From contig OY744525.1 in NCBI GenBank assembly GCA_963556195.1, forward strand, positions 74,252,979 to 74,316,978: DNA of 64,000 bases. The letters are read 5' to 3'. The position numbers and the translations under genes are program-made. The notes under the pieces are model-generated. The model searched no databases. It was not told the DNA's origin and saw only the letters and a list, made by a program, of their open reading frames with translations. Positions 56,103 through 64,000 of the stretch are shown here, in pieces. Source of the stretch: Sepiola atlantica. Its lineage: Eukaryota; Mollusca; Cephalopoda; Sepiida; Sepiolidae. Every line of letters begins with the position of its first letter. Position 1 is the stretch's first letter.

Positions 56103-56693
56103 GTCACTCTGTCAACCGGTACTTAAAAATAGTTTGATACAATAACATCTTCACGTCGTCTATATTCGAGGCGCTTAAAAATGGAAAGAAAGGACCACTT
56201 GACTATTTTATCCCGGAACTTTAAAAAAAAGTGAAATAAAATATTATGCAAGCATTAAGTTGTTGTTGTTTTTTTAAATTATTATTTTGTGTCATCATAA
56301 GCATTTATATTAAAAGAAAAGAAAAATATTATTTAAATATCTACCTACCTACGCGCATTACCTCTATTGAATTCCGTGGAATTTCAAAGGTACCATTTGC
56401 GGAGGTGAGTCTACTTACTTACCTTGAAATTATTATACGTAGGGCGCCACGTTAATCTAAAATTCCAAACGTAGGTCCAGGGGTCTTCATTGTTTATACA
56501 TTTATTGTATTATTATTTTTATCTTATTTAATTTCTCTATACCCTCCCCCCCACACCAAAAAAAAAAAAATAGAAAAAGGTGTCCTCTGCATTCAGCTCC
56601 CATCGGACCCATTGCACTAAAAGAGGAGAGTCATGGTTTGTGCATAAGCACGGGGTGCCGAGGGGAGTAAGATCATATTGTGGTGAGTACCTA
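56103..56693. other. no supported feature
   Basis: AT-rich spacer with a C run and A run near 56542-56573. Confidence 0.5.
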
Positions 56694-57080
56694 CAAAGGG
56701 GATACCCTACCCTATAGACCGGTATTGTCCGGGTCTTCGGGTCTTGATTTACGCCAGTCTATCGGTTGTCCGTCCTGTGCAGTTCTAGGGGGTGTACCCT
56801 CCCAGGCTTTGCCTTCTCACCCTTTGAGAAGGGGTTAGTTTATTGCTAATCGCCTAAGGCGCCCCTACCGGGGAATGCCGACGGGGCTGCCCAGGCAATT
56901 TTTAATGACCAGAGCGCTCAAATTCTCGAGCGCTAGTTTTTCAAATCCCACTTTCCCGACCTTGTGTCACATGTTACCTTGTGGGAGGAAGACAAATAGA
57001 AGGGGCTGTACTTCTTTCACTTTACACCGAATTTTTGTTAAACTTTTTTTCCTTCTCCTGGGGAGGCGAATAATAATAAA
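56694..57080 (+). mobile_element. SINE family A, copy A5, without U2 head
   Basis: From ccctatagaccggtattgtc through gggtcttgatttacgccagt, cctgtgcagttctagg, ccctcccaggctttgcc, gcccctaccggggaatgccg, acggggctgcccaggcaatt, the cttttt..aaatcccactttc block and a tail ending ctcctggggaggcgaat. The 5' U2 part is replaced by unrelated sequence. About 60 bp of extra sequence precedes the final tail. Confidence 0.8.
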
Positions 57081-58040
<960 letters not shown>

Positions 58041-58092
58041 GATCAAGTCATTACATTTTGCGTTCCTAGAGTTCCAACAACAAGTCCATCTT

Positions 58093-58192
58093 GACGTATA
58101 ATTGTTTCCAAAACATTTTGGAAATACTTTATTTTATTTATACTTTTAAAAATAATTTTTAAAGATTGTCCAAAAGTCTCTTCATCAGCGCC
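58093..58192 (-). ncRNA. extended hammerhead-like motif
   Basis: Minus strand: GGCG, CUGAUGA, about 68 nt, UUGGAAAC, AAUUAUA, then CGUC. Relative to 22896 and 61336 the 3' strand of stem I is CGUC rather than CGCC, keeping pairing through a G-U. No convincing stem II. Confidence 0.42.
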
Positions 58193-58743
58193 TGCATCGA
58201 CACGTTATACAGAAAAGGCCCCCTAAAAAACACTTAAAAAAAATATATATATATTGAGTTTTTAATGTTACTTTTAAAATTGTGATAATAGGCCAATTAA
58301 GTAGACAGAATGATTAAAAAAATATGAGAAATTAAAATGTGCATTGGTCGAAAACCCGGTTAATGGATTCGAACCACGAAAAATCCCATCAAACTGCACA
58401 CACACACACACAAACACGCGTACACAGAACACAGATACGCGCGAGTGTGTGCAATGTTTGCGTTCGAAAGTGAAAGTTATTTTTTTAATATATGACGAGA
58501 GAGTGCGTAGAACTCTAAACTGTGTGCTATATTGGTAGCCCAAATTAACTTCTATGGTTATAGGGGATTTTTGCTTTCCTTCTGAGCGTAAAATAGATAA
58601 ACAGACAGACATCAACGATGAAGACATGTGTAAGGATCTCAACGGTCGTCACATTGAAACAAAACATTCAGTCTTATACAAGTTCCGCGCGTTTTCTTTA
58701 ATGCGGTGGCGATGCTTGCTTCGAGTGAAACAAAATGATTAAC

Positions 58744-58852
58744 GTGTAGTATCTGTTCTGTGCTCGATCAGAGGAGAAATTCTTCTATATTGAGGCAATT
58801 CTTATTTTTTGTCCTAACCCAGATTGTCCCTTTTTAAAGAGCGGGATTGCCT
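58744..58852 (+). mobile_element. SINE with U2 snRNA-derived head, family B (copy B3)
   Basis: gtgtagtatctgttctg (U2), then gatcagaggagaaattcttc, cagattgtccctttttaaag and agcgggattgcctc. The 3' half is lost at a (CA)n at 58853-58902. Confidence 0.7.

Positions 58853-58902
<50 letters not shown>
58853..58902. repeat. (CA)n microsatellite
   Basis: About 24 CA units. Confidence 0.97.
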
Positions 58903-59255
58903 GTTCTGTCGAATATACCCGTTGAACCAAGTGCAAGAGATACCCAAACAATTGTGCTTGAAGGAACAGTTAGAACTTTAAAAAGATCTCTCGGTTAAAG
59001 TCTCTGAATTAGCGGCTGGATATCTAGCATCCGGCAGGATGCCTCATCCTCAAGAAAAACAAAAAGATAAGAAAATTGAAAGAAAAAAAAGAGAGAAACA
59101 TAGACACGCAATAAACATCGACTGTGTCTAACTTTGCTCAATTTAGGAGAGCAGGTAAATATGGAGAAAATGAACAAGTATGCACTGTTAAATACATTAA
59201 ACAATAACACGACATACATTTTCGAAAACAAACAAAAACAAACAACAGATTTTGA

Positions 59256-59520
59256 GTTGGATTATTCGGACTACTATTCTCATCTTAATTGAAAATTTTT
59301 ACAACGTTTCGGCCGATGTAACTTTGAGGTGCACCTTTTCCTACTCTAGAACCTACTGAATTTCGAACTGAACCCTGAAAATTCCGTATAGGTGTTCGAC
59401 TTAAAGATTTCCAAGTTTGAAGAAAAATGCACCCAAAGAAGGTCAGAGGTTACACCGGCCGAAACGTTGTGAAAATATTAATCAATACAAGAATAGTAGT
59501 CCGAATAATCGAAATGATAG
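59256..59520. repeat. inverted repeat, ~60 bp arms
   Basis: ttattcggactactattctc ... acaacgtttcggccg and, inverted at 59447-59515, cggccgaaacgttgt ... gaatagtagtccgaataa. Related words occur at 41740-41800. The gttcggcc/ggccgaaacg ends are typical of PLE-like terminal repeats in this window. Confidence 0.75.
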
Positions 59521-59711
59521 AAATTAACAATCCTCATCTAAAATAAATTCCGAAACACAACAAATATTGAGTTTATTTGAGGGGGGGGGGGGTCTGGTAA
59601 CTTGGGAGGGGGGGGGGGCGCTAAAGATCAATCTGTCGTTGTTATTGTTTTTAAATTACTTAAGAAAAAATGTTTCTCGTAAAATGCAACACTAATCAGT
59701 CCAACAGTTGC

Positions 59712-59945
59712 TTTGTTGCTGTCGGGCTGGAGTATGGTTCTGTTCAGTGCTAAGAGGTCCACCCTCCCAGGCTTTACCTTCGCCCTGGGAAGGGGTTAGT
59801 TTGTTGCTAATCGCATGAGGCGCCCCTACCGGGGAATGCCGATGAAGCTGCTCAGGCTTTTTTTTTGTCAGCCAGAGTGCGTTTATCTTAAGTGCGCCGG
59901 CTTTTCAAAACCACACCTGACCTTGTGTCGAACTTCCCCTGTAAT
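59712..59945 (+). mobile_element. SINE family A, copy A6, diverged
   Basis: tttgttgctgtcgggctgga, ggttctgttcagtgctaaga, ggtccaccctcccaggcttt, gcgcccctaccggggaatgc and cggcttttcaaaaccacacc. No U2 head; its 5' part is shared with A7 (45940-46025), so A6 and A7 form a subfamily with a different head. Confidence 0.75.
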
Positions 59946-60116
59946 ATGCAACACAACTAACATTTTCACAGGAAAGACATTTCACATGAGTAATTAATGG
60001 ATAGACTTACCAGGGTAAGTAAAGGCCAGGCATCGGCTACAAATAAAATTTAGAAGAAATTAAGGAAAGAAAAAGAAGAACAAAAAAGTTCTTTATATTT
60101 TCTGTTTGTTATTATC

Positions 60117-60474
60117 TACCCGGCGTTTGGCTAAGATCAAAGTGTAGTATCTGTTCCGATGGATACTGCACCCCATACTGGTGTTGTCTTGGCCTTCGGG
60201 TCTTGATTTACGCCGGTCAATGGGTCTGTCCTGTGCAGTTCTGGGAGGTCCACCTTCCCAGGCTTTGCCTCCCCTCTTTGGGGAGGAGTAAGTTTATTGC
60301 TTACTGCCTGAGGCGCCCCTACCGGGGAATGCCGACGGGGCTGCCCAGGCAATTTTTAAACCCCGCTTTCCCGACCCGACCTTGGGTCACATCTTACTTG
60401 TGGGAGTAAGATAAAAAAAAAAAAACTGGCCTTGTGCCTAACTCCTGGAGAGGAGTAAATCAATACCCGGCGTT
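60117..60474 (+). mobile_element. SINE with U2 snRNA-derived head, family A (copy A3)
   Basis: Begins within U2 at tttggctaagatcaaagtg, continues tagtatctgttccgatgg, then the family A body and the 3' tail ctcctggagaggagtaaat. An 11 bp direct repeat tacccggcgtt at 60117-60127 and 60464-60474 is a clear target-site duplication, showing the unit from the U2 head to the tail moved as one. An A run interrupts the tail at 60411-60424. Confidence 0.88.
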
Positions 60475-61272
60475 GTTCCCCCGCCCCCCGGGAGGGTTGG
60501 TCTTTTTACTTTCACTTTTGTTTCGCTCATAGAAACCCCTACCCCTTTTTGTTTTATCTTTTAATCATTAGTTTATAAGAAAAGATTTACATCTTGTGAA
60601 AAGATAATCCAATGAATTGTTTCGTTCTTGCTTTAACAACGAAATCGACATCGTACCAAGGAATACATTTTAAAACAATTTTGTTTACTGTACTTTCACT
60701 TTTTTATAAATCGGATTTTTTGTGAAGTTTAATGTAATTACGTTTGATATCGTTTGGTCATTACATTAATAATTTTTTTTGTTTTACTTTAAAAAGTGTT
60801 AATTTAAAAATGTACGTTTGAACGTGAATTACTACAGACAGACGGTAATCTGTCTAACAATTTTATTATATAGATTGTTGTGATTTTTTGAAAACCTAAA
60901 TAGCGATCGATCGATCTATTTTGATTCCGGGTATTCTGGAACCACCCAAAATGGGGGAAGGGAATGCTAAAGAGATGAGGAAGGGGTCATGATCCTGACC
61001 ATGGAAAGGGGTTTGGGTCGCCTACATGAAACAAACCTTGCGTCACATCCTACCTGAGCGTGCGCACGTGTGTGTGTCTGGTGGTGGTGGTGTGTGTGAT
61101 GTTAAGTGCCAGCTTCTCTTTTTCAGCTGACCGGCTTTTTGTTTTGTTCTCTTTTGTTTGCCCCTATTTATTTGCAAATTTAAACACTATTAATTCCAAA
61201 TAAGTCATTCGTTTTGCTCGAAGATCAACAATTGATAACTGATGCGCGGACACACACACACACATAGTTGCT

Positions 61273-61275
<3 letters not shown>
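60475..61275. other. no supported feature
   Basis: AT-rich with a less AT-rich patch at 60930-61080 containing GT- and GGT-runs. Confidence 0.5.

Positions 61276-61278
<3 letters not shown>

Positions 61279-61328
<50 letters not shown>
61279..61328. repeat. (AT)n microsatellite
   Basis: About 50 bp of AT. Confidence 0.97.
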
Positions 61329-61331
<3 letters not shown>

Positions 61332-61335
61332 AAAA

Positions 61336-61421
61336 GGCGCTGATGAAGACTACTATTTAGAGTCAGCAAAAGTATAACACAAAATGAATTTTCCAAATTG
61401 TCCTGGAAATAATCGTACGCC
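61336..61421 (+). ncRNA. extended hammerhead-like motif
   Basis: Plus strand: GGCG, CUGAUGA, about 56 nt, GGAAAUAAUCGUA, CGCC. Stem I is perfect and the site GUA is intact. Flanking repeat sequence (atcgttgtgtttgaattctt, ggaactgatataaat) matches 22983-23030 and again ends at an (AT)n. Confidence 0.45.
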
Positions 61422-61488
61422 AAATAATCGTTGTGTTTGAATTCTTGGAACTGATATAAATAGTGTTCTAATTTTGTTGATCTCAACT

Positions 61489-61492
<4 letters not shown>

Positions 61493-61533
<41 letters not shown>
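61493..61533. repeat. (AT)n microsatellite
   Basis: About 40 bp of AT followed by (AC)n. Confidence 0.97.
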
Positions 61534-61547
<14 letters not shown>

Positions 61548-61610
61548 GAAAGAAAAATGCGATTTGTTTCCTATTTCAGTTGATATTATTTCGATATCAC
61601 CTGAAAGTGA

Positions 61611-61770
61611 TAGTGATTAAGTGGATAACGACACGGACTGACGACCTGAATGTGCCAGGTTCAAATCCAGTCGGTTCTATAGAGTCACTTTCACTTAGGG
61701 ATTTTGGCAACCATTATGAATGCCGACAACAGAATCAAGATGGTCAACAAAGTTGTACCGTGTTGATTGA
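61611..61770 (+). mobile_element. tRNA-derived SINE, family T1
   Basis: tagtgattaagtggataacg (A-box-like), gactgacgacctgaatgtg, B box ggttcaaatcc, then the T1 body tagagtcactttcacttagg, gattttggcaac and gccgacaacagaatcaa. Same family as 41928-42100. Confidence 0.78.
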
Positions 61771-62049
61771 TACGAATTTACTGCTTTTACCCGAAGAAGA
61801 TTCTTTTGTTGCACAAAGTAAAATAACACAACGATATATACTAAGACTGGTTGGGAAGAAATAGAGACGGATAACTCCCCATGCAGCACCTCATCCACTA
61901 AACCGAGAGGGGAGAGGAATGGGAGTTGTTAACTTCTGAAGCCTTGGGTGAGAGGCTTCACCAGTTTGGGTATTATCGAGACAACCAAGGATCAGCTCCA
62001 ACCGTTTAAAAATCACTGCTCAACCCTTATCCATTAAACTGACCTCATG

Positions 62050-62180
62050 TCTCAGTCCATATTTAAAGTTAGAAACAAGTTGTTGTTTTTTAATGTGGGT
62101 AAAATCGAACTCCCCAAAGAGGAGCACTCCGGATTGGGACAATTTCTTCTTTTTTTTCTTTGACCGAGGACAGAGCAGCT
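62050..62180 (-). mobile_element. SINE family B, diverged copy B4
   Basis: Minus strand: ctctgtcctcggtcaaag, aagaagaaattgtcccaatc, tttggggagttcgattttac and ccacattaaaaaacaacaac. The U2 part is reduced to the last few bases (gctctgt). Confidence 0.65.
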
Positions 62181-62441
62181 ATTGCAATTAGAATTATTTA
62201 TTCACAAATAAAAATCATTTTCGTTTACAAATTAAGCACAAAAGTTTAAGGAGTGAGGGGCTCGTTGACTATAGACTGTCCATCTTACTTTTAACTTGGT
62301 GCATTTTGACCTTGTCGTCCAAGCACCGTTGCTTTCATTCTTCCAACATTTGTCCATCACTTTCACGGTCATCACAATACCACATTTACTCTATGGACTA
62401 CTCAAAATGTATCCAATGGGTTTCAATTCATTTTATTTACA

Positions 62442-62446
<5 letters not shown>
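62181..62446. other. no supported feature
   Basis: Spacer without recognisable elements. Confidence 0.5.

Positions 62447-62483
<37 letters not shown>
62447..62483. repeat. (AT)n microsatellite
   Basis: About 36 bp of AT. Confidence 0.97.
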
Positions 62484-62484
<1 letters not shown>

Positions 62485-62485
<1 letters not shown>

Positions 62486-62968
62486 CAATTTCATCAAAAA
62501 ATGGTGGAGAGTGGAACAACAATAACACCACAAAACAGAGAAAAACAAAAAAGCACCAAATAAAAAGAAAGGTTAGTAAGACACACCCACTCTTTTCTGA
62601 AAACAGACCGCCCACTTTTTTCCGGATTTATGAACCGAAAAACAATCATGTCGATCTCTAAATGGGAGCATGACTTAAGTGGGAGGAAATGAAATAGGGG
62701 TGGAGTTTGGGAGTGGATTGTGTCCTTCCAAGATTAAAATTAAAAAAAAAACAATTTGAGGAGGCTAAGGACGAAAATAAAAGTGGTGAGTGGGCATCTC
62801 GGAGGATCTCTATTACCGAAAAAATAAAAGGGGGGGGGGGGCAGATCTCACTCGCTCAACTTGCTAAGAGGCAATAGGGGGACAACTCGGATGAGGTCCA
62901 ACAGAACAAAGAACTGAGTGCGCCATGCTCAGGCAGGGAACACCTACTCAACGTGGGTCCTAATCTGG
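62485..62968. other. no supported feature
   Basis: Spacer. cacctactcaacg at 62941-62953 resembles the 12 bp target duplication of copy A2. Confidence 0.45.
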
Positions 62969-63297
62969 GCTTCTTGGCCTTTTGGCTAAGATCAAAGTGT
63001 AGTATCTGTTCCGATGGATACTGCACGCCTGTCCTGTGCAGTTCTAGGAGGTCCACCCTCCCAGGCTTTGCCTCCCCTCTTTGGGGAGGAGTAAGTTTAT
63101 TGCTTACTGTCTGAGGCGCCCCTACCGGAGAATGCCGACGGGGCTGTCCAGGTAATTTTTAAATGGCCAGAGTGCTCACCTCTCGAGCGCTGGCTTTTCA
63201 AACCCCACTTTCTCGACCCGATCTTGGGTCACATCTTACTTGTGGGAGTAAGATAAAACTGGCCTTGTGCCTAACTCCTGGGGAGGAGTAAATAAAA
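62969..63297 (+). mobile_element. SINE with U2 snRNA-derived head, family A (copy A1, longest head)
   Basis: gcttcttggccttttggcta then agatcaaagtgtagtatctg and ttccgat is U2 snRNA from about nucleotide 4 to 45 with one substitution in the first block (invertebrate-type AUCAAAG). The family A body follows with a deletion (directly gcctgtcctgtgcagttcta), then ggcgcccctaccggagaatg, ccgacggggctg, gagtgctcacctctcgagcg and the tail ggccttgtgcctaactcctg, gggaggagtaaat. Confidence 0.88.
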
Positions 63298-63684
63298 ACC
63301 TACTCACACGTAAGATCAAAGTGTAGTATCTGTTCCGATGGATACTGCACCCCATAGACTGGTATTGTCTTGGCCTTCGGGGCTTGATTTACGCCGGTCT
63401 ATGGGATTGTCCTGTGCAGTTCTAGGAGGTGCACCCTCCCAGGCTTTGCCTCCCCTCTTTGGGGAGGAGTAAGTTAATTGCTTACTGCTTGAGGCGCCCC
63501 TACCGGGGAATGCCGACGGGGCTGCCCAGGCAATTTTTGATGGTCAGAGTGCTCACCTCTTGGGCGCTGGCTTTTCAACCCCCACTTTCTGACCCGACCT
63601 TGGGTCACATCTTACTTGTGGGAGTATGATAAAACTGGCCTTGTGCCTAACTCCTGGAGAGGAGTAAATAATACCTACTCACAC
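63298..63684 (+). mobile_element. SINE with U2 snRNA-derived head, family A (copy A2)
   Basis: From taagatcaaagtgtagtatc through the complete family A body (including cttgatttacgccggtctat, missing from A1) to ggagaggagtaaata. The 12 bp acctactcacac at 63298-63309 and 63673-63684 is a target-site duplication. It inserted immediately 3' of A1, which is preceded by a similar 12-mer. Confidence 0.88.
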
Positions 63685-63879
63685 CTAACTCTCTTTCGTA
63701 CGCACTGGCTCGCAACTTGTACACCCACCTTTTATGCAATTCTCGGACTAGTATGCTTTGATCATTCGATAGTGATCTAGAAACCTTTAAATGGTTCGAT
63801 ACAAAGTCGTTTCTTGCTAGAATTAAGGTGTATAGGCGAAAGTCGAGTATTATGGTTTATTTGTGCTCCTGGGCCGATC
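63685..63879. other. no supported feature
   Basis: Unique-looking spacer between SINEs. Confidence 0.5.
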
Positions 63880-64000
63880 CATTTTGGCATAATGGTCAGA
63901 ATGTTCGTTAATGGGCCAAGAGATCGGAGTTCAATCTTTAGCCGAGTAAAAGAAAATGGTACTTGATAGCTCCTTGTTAAACACTCAGCATTATAAGTTT
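63880..64000 (+). mobile_element. tRNA-derived SINE, family T2, cut by window end
   Basis: tttggcataatggtcagaat (A box region), agatcggagttcaatcttta (B box region), then ttgatagctccttgttaaac, actcagcattataag as in 11820-12030. Confidence 0.75.

Noticed and set aside
62969..63020. Functional U2 snRNA gene
   Set aside because: Only the first ~45 nt match; the branch-recognition downstream region, Sm site and 3' stem-loops are absent and a SINE body follows.
63429..63629. 66-codon ORF recurring at 35723, 56875, 60203 and 63429
   Set aside because: The shared peptide words arise because all lie in the same SINE family; a SINE body, not a protein family.

Overview
No intact protein-coding gene was found in this window. 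It looks like AT-rich, repeat-saturated intergenic or intronic DNA from a large animal genome. Several things suggest a cephalopod mollusc such as an octopus: very dense (AT)n, (GT)n and (GATA)n microsatellites, CR1/Jockey-like and RTE-like LINE debris, mariner and Tc1-like fragments, Penelope-like element (PLE) remains, and many SINEs. The species is an inference; no marker gene is present. Nearly every open reading frame is a microsatellite translation or a fragment of a transposon protein.

Layout. 0-5 kb: hammerhead-like motifs and a CR1/Jockey-like LINE inside an inverted repeat. 5-7.7 kb: RTE-like and other LINE 3' fragments and a mariner C-terminus. 7.2-9.4 kb: a diverged ~39 bp minisatellite interrupted by a LINE fragment. 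11-14.3 kb: a DDE transposase fragment, a tRNA-SINE, GT-rich minisatellites and a mariner miniature element. 14.9-25 kb: a 5S-derived element, foldbacks, microsatellites and a local duplication. 26-34.6 kb: LINE tails and a PLE remnant with inverted terminal repeats and a GIY-YIG nuclease remnant. 35.7-42 kb: SINEs, tRNA/hammerhead composites and a three-unit repeat. 42-47.8 kb: a decayed LINE (endonuclease plus start of RT), then a Gag-like remnant. 50.6-53.7 kb: a 2.2 kb hAT-like foldback with an 8 bp target duplication. 54.6-55.5 kb: a CpG-richer stretch ending in a splice-donor-like site, the only hint of host-gene sequence. 55.7-64 kb: a SINE cluster.

Three themes stand out. First, several elements carry the hammerhead ribozyme core (CUGANGA ... 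GAAA) with matching helices; two related copies differ by a compensatory base pair. Four of these cores lie directly downstream of tRNA-derived sequence on the same strand. Second, two SINE families begin with the 5' end of U2 snRNA and share a 3' tail; three copies have 10-12 bp target-site duplications. Third, four elements derive from 5S rRNA, and two of them share a non-5S tail. All of this is from reading by eye; no alignment, folding or database search was run.
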